DNA of 64,000 bases from Artemia franciscana (taxonomy: Eukaryota > Arthropoda > Branchiopoda > Anostraca > Artemiidae). This document shows positions 23,258 through 33,654 of this stretch, one piece after another. Position 1 is the first letter of the stretch, and the number at the start of each line of letters is the position of its first letter. Made by a program: the position numbers and the translations under genes. The notes beneath the pieces were generated by a model that did no database searches, was not told the DNA's origin, and saw nothing but the letters and a program-made list of their open reading frames with translations. The stretch covers positions 31,867,195 through 31,931,194 of the forward strand of contig NC_088868.1 of the NCBI RefSeq assembly GCF_032884065.1, given 5' to 3'.

Positions 23258-23419
23258 TTAGGTTGAAGGACTTAATGTGTTCTGTTTTCTGTTTTGAAAA
23301 TCTTCTAATATAAGCAGAGCGTCTTTTGCATTTGATTTCCACAGTGCTGTGGCCAGTACTCCAACTGTTGCGTTCTGAGACTGTTCTTGTTCCCATGTCT
23401 GGAGGGCTTGAAATATCAC
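23258..23419 (-). CDS. FADD-like death-domain adaptor, last exon
   Basis: Acceptor TTTATTTTCAG (AG at 23421-23420) followed by 53 codons and TAA at 23258-23260. The peptide starts VIFQALQTWEQEQSQNATVG, continues LATALWKSNAKDALLILED and ends NTLSPST. It supplies helices 4-6 of a death domain; the conserved Trp of 'ALxxW' and the 'NATV..L..AL' stretch, which in FADD reads similarly (ENATV..L..AL), are visible. It joins in phase 0 to the exon at 27780-27943. In animals FADD links death receptors or Imd-type adaptors to initiator caspases in the cytosol. A MITE sits only 46 bp upstream of this exon in the intron. The FADD assignment is inferred from the NATV similarity and from the C-terminal place of the domain; another death-domain adaptor is possible. 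Confidence 0.8.
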   Translation of the reverse strand: MIFQALQTWEQEQSQNATVGVLATALWKSNAKDALLILEDFQNRKQNTLSPST

Positions 23420-23465
23420 CTGAAAATAAATGAGTCTTTTGGCAAAGAATATGGAGACTGACAGC

Positions 23466-23777
23466 CAGTGGCGTAATTTCGTTATAACCCTGGGGGGAGA
23501 GAGGGGGGGCAAAGTTGGAGCCAATTATCTCACATCAAGTGAAAATGACAGTAAACTACAACTGGAAAATGAACCATATAGTACCATAAAGGTAAAGATA
23601 CACTAAAGAAAACTGACCCTTTTCTCTGAATTATGCTGGCTTTTCTTAATTTTGACAAGTTTTTAAAGAAACCAAATTTCAGCTGAGGAGAAAACTGTGG
23701 TCTATAGGGGCGATGGGGAGCGAGCCAAGGTATAAAAGGGGCAAGTGCCCCCTTCCCTATAGTAAATTACGCCCCTG
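23466..23777 (+). mobile_element. hAT-like MITE family A, copy 2 (complete)
   Basis: 312 bp with CAGTGGCGTAATTT at the left and AAATTACGCCCCTG at the right, i.e. imperfect terminal inverted repeats. The flanks CTGACAGC and CTGGTAGG agree at 5 of 8 positions, compatible with an aged 8-bp duplication. It lies in the last intron of the death-domain gene, 46 bp from the acceptor side of the last exon. Confidence 0.8.
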
Positions 23778-23955
23778 CTGGTAGGTGTGAAAACCCTCGC
23801 TCTTATACCTGAGTTTAATGAGAAATAGAATTTACTAGCGCCATTGACAGCGTAGTGTAACCCTGTAGAGCTAGACAATCATAGAATAAGCATAATTTGA
23901 GTATAATTTTAGTTTAACAAAATTCGAATACTATGGTTGCAGTGATAGCTATCAA

Positions 23956-25080
23956 AGAGTTCGTGGTAACGAACTGTAGTAAGGAGCGACCCGGGTCAAT
24001 AGTAACAGAAACTCTAAAAAACGGAATTTTGATACCAATAGTTACTTAAAAAGAATCGCATTTTAATGCTGATTATAAATAAATAAGTTTCATCAAGTTT
24101 AGTCTTACCCATCAAAAGTTACGAGCCTGATAAAATTTGCCTTATTTTTGAAAATAGGAGGAAATACCCCCTAAAAGTAATGCAATCTTAACGAAAATCA
24201 CACCATCAGATTCAGCGTATCAGAGAACCCAATTGTAGAAGTTTCAAGCTCCTATCTATAAAAATGTGAAATTTCGCATTTTTTGCCAAAAGAAAGATCA
24301 CGGATGCGTGTTTGTTTGTTTTTTTGTCGTTTTTTTTCCCAGGGGTGATCGTATCGACTCAGTGGTCCTAAAATGTCGTGCGAGGGCTTATTTTAACGAA
24401 AATTAAAAGTTCTAGTGCCCTTTTGAGTTACCAAAAAATCGGAGGGCACCTAGGCCCCCTCCCAAACTCATTTTATCCCCAAAGTCACCGGACCAAAATT
24501 CTGAGATAGCCATTTTATGCACCATAGTCGAAAAACCTAATAACTATGTCTTCAGGGACGACATACTCCCCCAGAGTCCCCGTGGGAGGGGCTGCAAGTT
24601 ACAAACTTTGACCGTTGTTTACATATATTAATGGATATTTGAAAGTGTACAGTTGTTTTCAGGGGGATTTTTCGGTTTGGGGGGGGGGAAGTCGAGGGGG
24701 GGGGTTACGTGGGAGGATTTTTCCATGGAGGAATTTATCATGGGGAAAGAGAATTTCAATGAAGGGGGCGCAGGATTTTCTAGCATTATTTAAAAAAAAC
24801 AATGAAAAAATAAATATGAAAAGTTTTTTCAACTGAAAGTAAGGAGCAGCATTAAAACTTAAAACGAACAGAAATTATTACGCATATGAGGGTTTCACCT
24901 GCTCGTAATACCTCGCTCTTTACGCTTAAGTATTTTTAGTAATTTCAACTATTTATTCTATGGCCTTTATGATTCAGGGGTCATTCTTAAGGAATTGGGA
25001 CAAAATTCAAGTTTTAGTGTAAAGAGCCATGTATTCTCGAGGGGGTAAACCCCCTCATATACGTAATAAAAACATACGAA
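23956..25080 (-). repeat. Dispersed repeat family B, copy 2 (inverted)
   Basis: Opposite orientation to 8722-9869. It begins with the hairpin AGTTCGTGGTAACGAACT, then GTAGTAAGGAGCGACCCGG, and continues through TTTTTCCCAGGGGTGATCGT, AGTGGTCCTA and GGAGGGCACCTAGGCCCC to the inverted-arm end with GCTCGTAATACCTCGCTCTTTA, split here into shorter words. The hairpin end is better preserved than in copy 1. It lies within the last intron of the death-domain gene. Confidence 0.8.
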
Positions 25081-25362
25081 TATAGAAGTTTGTTACGTAA
25101 GTTACGTGTATTTTTTACTAATGATAGCGTTAGTAAAAAATTAAAAGCTCTAGTTGCCTTTTTAAGTAATTAAAAAATTGGACCGCAACTAGGCCTCCTC
25201 CCCCGCTCCTTTTTTCTCAAAATCTTCCGATTAAAGCTATGAGAAAGCCACTTAGCCAAAAACAATTAATAGACAAATTTTGTTTTTTATTATTTATATG
25301 CGGAGAGCAAAAATCAAAACATGCACCTAATTCAAAAACGTTCAGAAATTAAATAAAAAAAC

Positions 25363-25625
25363 AAGTTTTTTAACTGAAAGTAAGGAGCGACATTAAAACT
25401 TAAAACGAACAGAAATTACTCCGTATATGAGAGGGGCTTTTCCTCCTCAACGCCCCGCTTTTTACGCTAAAGTTTTTTACTGTTATAAAAATAGAATTAA
25501 GAGAAAGAATCAGACTTTAGCGTAATGAGTGTGGCGTTGAGGAGGAAAAGCCCCTTTCATATACGGAGTAATTTCTGTTCTTTTTAAGTTTTAATGTTGC
25601 CCCTTTCTTTCAGTTAAAAAACTTT
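25363..25625. repeat. Long inverted repeat, ~115-bp arms
   Basis: 25363-25480 (AAGTTTTTTAACTGAAAG... to ...TTTACGCTAAAG) is the near reverse complement of 25510-25625 (CTTTAGCGTAA... to ...TTTCAGTTAAAAAACTT), with a loop of about 29 bp. The arms are the inverted-arm end of repeat family B, here in a compact palindromic form. Confidence 0.88.
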
Positions 25626-25867
25626 TTTTTGTTTTGTTTAATAATTAGTAAAGGATGAACCACGGCCCATGACCAAAATAAAAAAAAATACGCTTTAAAA
25701 CAAACTGGCTATTGAGAAACAATTGTCATTCGTGGCTAATTCAGAATAGTAGCTATTATCTCGATTCGTCTTAATAATAAAAGTTTGATAGTAAAACAAG
25801 TTAATTAGAATTTCGAAAAATAGCCTAAAACACCATAAAAATGTCGTTGGATCGAAACAAAAAGAAC

Positions 25868-26127
25868 ACCATTTGAATTTTCATTTTCTAAAACTCGATA
25901 TAGATAATTTTCAGCCTCCTGGCTTGAACAACAAGGAAAATCGCTTTTATGCATGAGTAGCACTCATTTGTCCCCTTTTTTTCTTCTTCACTGCTAGCAG
26001 GGCATTAGAACATCATAGAGAGCCGTTTAAGGATTAATTTAAAGGAGATGGCTATATCTAGAGCCTATCGCACTGAGTTTTGTAAAATATAACCTGAAAT
26101 TTATCGGAAGTATAATGATTATTTTGT

Positions 26128-26150
<23 letters not shown>
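25868..26150 (+). repeat. Dispersed repeat, pair with 1520-1800
   Basis: Shares CACCATTTGAATTTTCATT, TTTTATGCATG, AGTAGCACTCATTTGTCCCC, CTGCTAGCAGGGCATTAGAA and AATATAACCTG with 1520-1800. It is followed by a TTTA repeat. Confidence 0.7.
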
Positions 26151-26158
<8 letters not shown>

Positions 26159-26335
26159 AATTATTTATGTTTCCGGATAAGTATTTTTGTTTTTTCTTAT
26201 GAATTACATCCGAGAAACTTAATAAGTAGATAAGGGATGCTCGTACGCGCTCTAGAGCGTTGAAAATCATGGTAATAAAGTGACCAAGAATGGCTTTGAA
26301 ACGTTGGCCATTCCAAAGGCTGTTTAAGATTGCAG

Positions 26336-26495
26336 GGGTCAAGGGAAAGGACTTAAAAGAAATCAGAACTCCATGGAAGAGAGCAAAGAGTGAAACTTCG
26401 AGTAGGTTGGGTTGGAAGACGAGCGACCGCAGCTATTTTGGCCCCTTGTGGCTTCATGGCTTTGTGTGGCGTAGCACTGGTAGTAGTTAATGTGG
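26336..26495 (+). mobile_element. LINE 3' end (RPxLGW family) with TAG tail, copy 3
   Basis: Encodes KDLKEIRTPWKRAKSETSS, RLGWKTSDRS and a degenerate end, then ACTGGTAGTAGTTA. It has the same architecture as 1809-2036 but with many substitutions. It lies in an intron of the death-domain gene. Confidence 0.6.
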
Positions 26496-27779
26496 TGAAA
26501 GACACTGTTGATTAAACTATTTAACTATTTTTATATTATTTCATCCTGTAGATAAAACTGTGGGATTCCAACACAATTTTTTTAGGCTGATCTTATTACA
26601 TATTGTAAGAATGGTTTGTACATAATCCTAAGCTCTTTTAATTAGCTTTAACTCTATTAGCAAAGTCTAATAACAGAACGCTGATTATTCGAAGTTTTGG
26701 GATATCCTGCAGAAATCTGTACGCATAGGAATCATCCGTCTGAAAAGTGACTCGTTACCCTCGTGCCTTGATATTAGTTTCTTGAGTGTTTTATTAGTTA
26801 ATTTATTTAATTATAACCCTCACATACAGTCGTATAAAGATGAGGTGACAATCCAAAATTAAAGCACATGAGAAAAACACATAATAAAAATAATTATCTA
26901 GTAAGACAATGGCAAGAGAACAAGTGCGAATAAGCCACAGCTGAGGAGCTATAAATTGAAGAGTTCAGCCATACCTGAGAAGCTATGAGGAGCTAAATGA
27001 AGTAGCTATGTCATATCTTTAACTTGGAAATTATATTACAATGACCTAAATTACTCACAAGAAGCCAATTTTGTCTAAGGTGGAAGGGAAAGGGAAAAAA
27101 ATTAAAAAAATTCAAAATAATAAGTTATTGATAGTTCATATTTAAATTAGGTGGGTTTCCTCTTGCATAATTAGCAACTGCACATAGTGTGTAAGCATAT
27201 CGAATCTTATTTTTATCTATTTTTCTGTCAGTATTTATGTCAATTTATGAACTAATCTTAATTTTATAAAGTAGTGAAGAGTAAAGATCAGAATAGTCCC
27301 AGTGAAGGGAGTAAAGTGGATTACAATTCGATTAAAAAAACAGAAATTAAACTTCAAAGCTTTCACGTCGTCGAAACTGAAAAAAAAAGTTTAAATTCTT
27401 CTGAAATTTTAAAATTTTCTTAACAAAATTTCTGGGAGACATCCACGATAAAACGAAGAAAATCGGAATTTATTAAGCAAGATTTGGGCATTTAATAACC
27501 AAAATTTATTTTTGAAGTATCTCGGAGTTCTCATCACAAAAAAACTGGTTTTAAACTCCCCTTAAAAGCCCACAAAAAGACCAGAAAAGACCCCACTCTG
27601 TGTACCTATTCAAGCATATAAGTATTTTTAACATAGACAGACGATTTTATAATTTAATAAAGTAAAACGGTATGTGGTAAAGATTAGAAGGAGGCGAGCA
27701 TACAAAAAATAAATAAAAAAGACAAAAAAGAATTAATATCACAGAGTTAGAGCGTCATTAAGAACAATGCACAACTTAC
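26496..27779. other. Intron of death-domain gene, no feature seen
   Basis: Unique-looking AT-rich intron sequence up to the donor at 27779-27778. No exon-like or mobile signal was found. Confidence 0.4.
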
Positions 27780-27943
27780 TTCGGAAATCCCGTACTGAAT
27801 ATGGTCCATATAAACTTGCTCTAAAGTGATGTCTGACAAATCCAAGCTCCTACCAATTTCTTTCCAGTTCTGTCCAATACCTCTTATTACCTCATTCAGT
27901 AATATTGAGGATACTGGTTCCTTAGAAGCGCAAAGGTCAGGAG
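27780..27943 (-). CDS. FADD-like death-domain adaptor, exon with death-domain N-terminal half
   Basis: Acceptor TTTTTTTCTTAG (AG at 27945-27944) and a strong donor GAA|GTAAGT (GT at 27779-27778). The first two bases complete a codon (GCT) from the exon at 33508-33654; then 54 codons follow. The peptide PDLCASKEPVSSILLNEVIR leads into GIGQNWKEIGRSLDLSDITL and ends QYGISE. This is helices 1-3 of a death domain, with the diagnostic W-x-x-I/L-G-R-x-L motif, comparable to 'GKDWRRLARQL' in vertebrate FADD. Both splice phases fit the neighbouring exons exactly, and together they give a complete C-terminal death domain of about 90 residues. Death domains form cytosolic signalling assemblies in apoptosis or innate immunity. 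Confidence 0.85.
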
Positions 27944-29659
27944 CTAAGAAAAAAAGTGACTTAAAACATGAAAGACACTAGGGAGCCTTGAGTGTGAGGC
28001 AGGGCACCAATTCAAAGGAATTTAGCAGAATTAGGATTTTATCTTTTTTATGAAGATATAAAAAATATTTTTTTTAAATATTAGGCGGGGGAAGGAGCTT
28101 ATGAAGTTACAGACCGCTAGTCAAAGACAAACCAAAAAACTACGAAAACAGTGATGTTGATCCACAGCTCAATATAATTGACAAAAGCACCTTTTTAACC
28201 TCTCTGAGAAAGGGCCCATAAACTATGGTCATCGTGACAATTGTATCCTAATCAAAATTGGTAAGGACAAGTATCCTAGTTGTGTTTGTTTGTATTCAAA
28301 TCAACCATTACATCTGTAGGGGGAAGGAAAAGGGGATCCTAAATTCTTTTCATTATGACATTTTACAGGGGCGTCGTTTGCCCTCAACCCAAATAAGTGA
28401 CACGTAATGGTTTGTATTCTAAATATGCCTTTTATAAGTTCAGGCATGGTCTCATCTGTATTGGGGGGGGGGTCAGGCAAAGGTGGTCTTTAAATTCGAC
28501 AAACGGAACTTTACAAGAACCGCTTTTTTTGTATATGTATCTACTCTCGTCAAGCGAGCAATAATTGTGGATTTATGTATATATTTATTTTTTCTCGAAA
28601 ATGACTTCTTCTTTTCTTTTTTTTTTGCACACTGAGATTTTCTGGCCTGAAAAACGATTTAGATAGGTTACGAGTTATGAAAAACTCGTTTAGAGCCTTA
28701 TATGACGCATGAAAAATTATACAAGATGACCAATGACTCCGACAAGCTAAAGCAAAAGGCATGAAACAAAAGATTCACACACCCAAAAAAAGAAAATGTT
28801 GCACAATCAGATCTGCGGCAAGAAGACACGTCAAAATTACAATGGAATGAAAGAACGTGATATTAAACACTGCTCAAAAAGAAGTAAGTAAAATTTATGC
28901 CAAGATTGTCAACTGCCTCTCAGCAGAATATAAATCCTATAAAGATTATACGATTGTGAAGAATAAAACAGGAAGGTAGAATTGATTTCTTGCCAGAATT
29001 CCCAGGAATGATTGTATCATTTTTGGTATCTATGACGCATGCAAAATTATTCAAGATGACTAAGGATTTCGAACTAAGTAGAATATAAGAAGCCAAGGTG
29101 ATGACAATCCTCACCAGAAACGTGGGCGCTTTGACAAACTGAGAGAGTTTTGATAAATATTTTTCAGAGTAATTGTCCAAGGATAGTTTTATGTACTTGT
29201 TTGACTGACGGTTTATCATACAAACAAGCTGCCCCAAAATGTGGCACGATCTTTATGATCTTTACGTTTATGATGACAGATCCTACGTGAACAAAAACGT
29301 TTATAATGATCTTTTCGTGAACTATGACAGATTCTATTTAGAAGCATACTACAAATTCAAATATATCTTTGCTACTTTATAATAGGCCAGGGCCGGTTCC
29401 AGGATTTTTATTCCAGGAGGGGCATTTTTACGAATAGGGGTTAAAAAACATTAAACACGCATCGTGTATGATCTTTATGTTACGATCTTTACGTTTATGA
29501 TGAAAGAAAGTTTTAAAATGGCTTTACTGATGAATTATGGATGATTTCCAAAAACTGCGCTGTTTGGAAACCAGTCTTGGGCCAAACGGGAAGCAGCTCT
29601 TCCCTTAGTGAGATGAAAAGGGGTCTTAAAAAATATTTAAATAAAATTGTAACTCTAAG

Positions 29660-29775
29660 GGAGGGGGGTAAAGAGGAAGGGAATGAGTAAATTTGCAGAG
29701 AGAGGACTGTGTGCAGCTACTACGTTGGCCTCAGATAGCTTGGTGCTGCAATTAGTTTCTAGTAGTATCTGTAGT
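29660..29775 (+). mobile_element. LINE 3' end (RPxLGW family) with TAG tail, copy 4
   Basis: GGAGGGGGGTAAAGAGGAAG, then GTGTGCAGCTACTACGTTGG, CCTCAGATAGCTTGGTGCTG and CAATTAGTTTCTAGTAGTAT match the last ~110 bp of copy 1 (CGTAGCGGTGTTGGCCTCAGG, GCAGCTTGGTGCTGCAGTGAG in part). A very short 5'-truncated copy. Confidence 0.6.
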
Positions 29776-30039
29776 CTAAACTCTGTTTATCACCTGTTTA
29801 GAAAATTTAAGAAGGAAAAGACATCGAATATGTAATTTATAATGACTGAAAAAAGTGCTAAAGTTACCGGGCGTTTTGGTGATATTTTCGACGTTTTCTT
29901 GACGCTTGTCACTTCCTATCGTGATGTTGTGACCGATATGAACTATCTGAGCAGCATTTGAAATATTAACTCCGCCTAAAAGAGACACGAAGAAAACATC
30001 AACTTAAAGATGTACATGCGTATAAAAGGGCCCAAGGTT

Positions 30040-30208
30040 AAGCTAAAAACAACAGCTAAGAGCTCATACGGCACTTGTGACGAGGCAAGAAGAGCTAAGA
30101 GCCAAGAGATAATATGGTATGAGCTCTAACAAAATTCGATGAATCAATAGATTGATTTAAAAGGAAAATAAGAGGCTTAATGCCGGTCAGGATTTAAAAT
30201 CCTGACCG
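30040..30208 (-). repeat. Repeat shared with 39300-39440 (opposite orientation)
   Basis: The reverse complement contains CCGGCATTAAGCCTC, TTTTCCTTTTAAA, CAATCTATTGATTC, GAGCTCATACCATAT and CTCGTCACAAGTGCC, in the order seen at 39310-39430. There this segment follows directly on the ~285-bp array, so it belongs to the same larger element. The end at 30184-30208 is a 12-bp hairpin with one base between the arms. Confidence 0.8.
30184..30208. repeat. 12-bp hairpin CGGTCAGGATTT
   Basis: CGGTCAGGATTT, one A, then AAATCCTGACCG: a perfect inverted repeat at one end of the shared repeat. Confidence 0.9.
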
Positions 30209-30497
30209 TTGCGAACATCAAAGTAAATGTAGCCAAAAAATAGACAGTGCTTTGCACTGCTGTGTTTGCTTCCAGTGGCTTTGTTCAATGATCTATTTCC
30301 GTTTTTTCTCTCTTTTTATCATATTTTAAAGTATTTAGAGCTTTCTTATTTTTGCAAAATACGTTAATTCTACTTTTTTGATAAAAGAAAAATTCAATCC
30401 ATCATTGTCTACTATTACAAACCAAACGTTTTTTGAAAACGAAGCCTAAAAGATATTAAAAATATTAACTTAAAGATATTTTAAATAAGACTTGACT

Positions 30498-30559
30498 AAG
30501 TCTTATTTAAACTCCGCCTAAGACTTTTAGGCGGAGTTTAAGCTAAAAAAATAAGACTT
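30498..30559. repeat. Nested hairpin
   Basis: Inner arms TTAAACTCCGCCTAA (30507-30521) and TTAGGCGGAGTTTAA (30527-30541) are perfect 15-bp complements with a 5-base loop. Outer arms AAGTCTTATTT (30498-30508) and AAATAAGACTT (30549-30559) also pair. It is intronic. CTCCGCCTAA also occurs at about 29970. Confidence 0.9.
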
Positions 30560-33507
30560 GTTCTGAACACACCATATTTAGTGGGGTAACCAAAGTCACT
30601 ACTGGCCACTTCCTTTGGATTTGGAAAAGTAGGAAAACTCATGGGGAGAGTAATCAAGTCTCTAATACCAGCATGACACAGCATTTCCTTCTAGCGTTTT
30701 AAGATCGTACAAGTGTGAAAGACGGGTTGGCTTTTAAGGCAGCGTTTTCTTTGTAAAAATGTAAAATTAGTCGAACATTGACGTCCAAGAAAAAAAAAAT
30801 CTGTTCGGCTAAGCCATCAAACAGCATATTAAGTGAAATTGAAAGAGATATAACCCTTAAGGTAAGTATCTCCACAAATTCGACATTGAAAATGTTTATT
30901 TAGCAAAACCTAAACTTATAAAACCTTCAGTGGAGAAACAAATATTTAGAACATCCCTGGATTTATTTGGGGAGCCAAATATTTATTTCGAGGAATTAAA
31001 CCCTGCCAGTAACAGTGGCATCATGTACCTTTGGAAAATCCAGGGGGAGTAATTTGTCAATTTTTCCCATGAAAGTACCAAAACAGGAATTATTTTATTG
31101 AATCTACTCCCCCCCCAAAAGGGCTATTCAAAATATCGAAGGACACATGTCCTCCTATAGTCAGCACAATTAAACCATAAAATGAGGTTTGATCGACGTG
31201 GATTTCCTCGTTTAAGAGCTAGCGCAAAAAAAGCGTATATTGAATAACGAGGTAATTTTTAGGTTAAAAAGTGTTACACATGTTCAGCCTTTATCCACTT
31301 TCGAAGTGTCTTAACTTGTCGACAAGATTTTATGACGTTTATTAGTTTGTGACAACTGCCACAAATATGGAAGGGATGCAACCTAATACAGCAGCAAGGA
31401 GCATAAATCTTGCTTCCATAGTGACGGGATGAAAAAAAACAACAAAAAAACAAATTATAAGCATTAATCCAAGAGACTTAATGTGACATTTTGAATGATA
31501 TTTTTGACCCTCCCGACAGTTTAGTCCCCGTTTACTGGGACAGGTTCCATTTAGCTACTGCAAATGCCACATAAATAGTTACTGAGCTTAAATAAAATGT
31601 CTTTTTTATATTATAAAAAAAGAATATTTAATTTGGGGTGTGTTGCGTTTTTTGCCAGCTCCTAAAGCTCTATAGGTCACGCGAAGCCGCAAGAAAAGGC
31701 TTAGGAAATCAAGACCGTATCTAGGGGAAGGGGGTACCAGAAAATCTTCACTATGGTATAAAGGAAGGCACATAAAGGAAAATGAAGAATGAAAAAATAG
31801 AGCAATAAAGAATAAAAAGAATAACAGAAGTATAATAAAGAATGGAGAACAATAGAGAAGATAAAAAAAACCTTTCTTCTACAATTAACTAGTCTCTAAC
31901 AACTGTTGAGAGAGCTGAGAAATAAATTTCGGGTTGTTTTGCTTTTTTTAGACTTTATGTGTGTAACATAACGCCTTCTGAGTCACCACAGCTGAGATGT
32001 AGGGCCAAATACAAAACCGTATTATAAACGTATGCGAGACTTTTAGACCAAAAAGACTTGTTCCTAACCCATCTATCTTACTACGATCTCATATAAACAA
32101 CTTTAGATACAGAGAGGTTTCATCATACCGAAGCAATTCTCTTGCCGCTCTAAAAAAAAAAAAAAAAAAAAAAAAAACAACAAGAAACCAAAAAAAGGTG
32201 AAATTCGAGTATAAGCTATGATTAAAAACGAGTACAATCTAACATCAACAACATTTTGACTCAATCTTACAATATACCCATCAGCTTTTTATTACTCTTC
32301 TAAGCTTAGATGTGTCTCTATTCTTTTTTGGAAGGGAGCCCGAAATATTTCTAACATAAGGAGGAGGTAGATCCAATTTTAGCACCATTTTTACAAACAG
32401 TCTACTTTTGGACAAGGCGGCTTTATCAATTTTTATAAGCTTTAGAGAGAATATGAGCCCACGCAGGTGGACAATGGACGTAATTGGTAACTTCGAGGTC
32501 TTTCTGGGTCTACAATGTATTTTCACCTTTTGTCCGATTCCTCATACAGACAAGAAAGGTATTCCAAGTTTGTAGTATCTCCTAATTTCCAAATTACGCA
32601 TTATCTTTACTCCAATCGTTCAGTCGTAAATTTTACGCTGGAAGATTAAACGTTGCTCAAATCCACAAGTCATACAGGGAAAAACGCCATTGGTGCTCTA
32701 CATGTGCCCAATTTTAATTTCGTAACAGAGGCGACTACAATGCGGCTTGGGCATAAGGAAAACATGCTCCCCATAAGGATGTTTCCCCATAAGGAAAACA
32801 GAGGTATAATAAGTTTCTACACGATGAGAAATAATGCCCTTCATAATTAAAAAAAAATGATGGATCAAATCGAATAAAATACTTGATCCATAACATATTT
32901 TTTAATGATACATTAATGTTTTGTGTTTCCAGTAAAGTGCTAGTCTATAAAAAAAAACTATTTCCACTAGTTTTATACACACAGGTATAGGCAGACGTGA
33001 ATCATATTTGAAATGTTGTTTCAAATTTCAGTGCTTGAAGATAGTCTTCACCTTATGGGATGGGATGAAAAACTGAATAGACAAAGACGACGTGTACTTG
33101 TATTACCAAGTCATTTTTGATGAACAGTTTTTGAGCTAGTAAACCTTGCCATCGCCAAATTAGAGTCGAAGCCGTCTAATTTTATTTAAAGCTTGAATAT
33201 TAGTGCTTGAGATTAAAGCAGTTTTTGAAATGTTTTCGGTTTTTTTTTTAATAGTCTAATGTTACAAAATTTTATGGGTATTTTGAATAACAATCAGAAT
33301 TCAAAGGTAAGTCACCCACAATGCCAAGTAAAGGAGGTACACCCATTCCCCATAAGTCATGCCTTTCCTTCTTAGGTAAGAAAAAACTAAAAAAACATCC
33401 GTTTTTAGTGTTGGTATTTCTTGATTGACTTAAAAGACAGACTTAAAATATTTTCTATGTGAATATCTTTACCTGTCAGTAACTTATCAGGCAAAAGGGA
33501 CTTTTAC

Positions 33508-33654
33508 CTATCAGTTGAAAGTGTCCAAAACTTTTGGCTCTCATTTTGGCCTTTCGAGGAGTAGCTTGTCTATTATTAGTCGGAAAGGTAGGATTTTCAT
33601 TATGAAGGGGAATAGAATCTTCCTGCATTGGGACTAAATTTCTGGAAACAGGAT
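33508..33654 (-). CDS. FADD-like death-domain adaptor, linker exon
   Basis: Acceptor TTTCCTTTTACAG (AG at 33656-33655) and donor ATAG|GTAAAAG (GT at 33507-33506). The exon is 147 nt, starting with two bases of a split codon and ending with one, and fits the next exon (27780-27943) exactly. It encodes 48 full codons of low-complexity hydrophilic linker: PVSRNLVPMQEDSIPLHNEN, then TNNRQATPRKAKMRAKSFGH and FQLI. In FADD such a linker would join an N-terminal death-effector domain to the death domain. The upstream exon or exons with the expected effector domain and start codon were not found up to 48 kb. The exon has no domain of its own; the call rests on splice sites, phase and open frame. Confidence 0.65.

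Larger units (their letters stand above)
27944..33507. other. 5.6-kb intron of the death-domain gene
   Basis: Mostly unique AT-rich sequence. Recognised pieces: G run at 28463, a MITE-like start (CAGGGCCGGTTCCAGGATTT) at 29390, a LINE tail at 29660-29775, a repeat shared with 39300-39440 at 30040-30208, hairpins at 30184-30208 and 30498-30559, and a 26-base A run at 32150. The small minus-strand open frames at 28920-29237 and 32281-32526 are not recognisable as exons, and the flanking exons join in phase without them. Confidence 0.5.
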
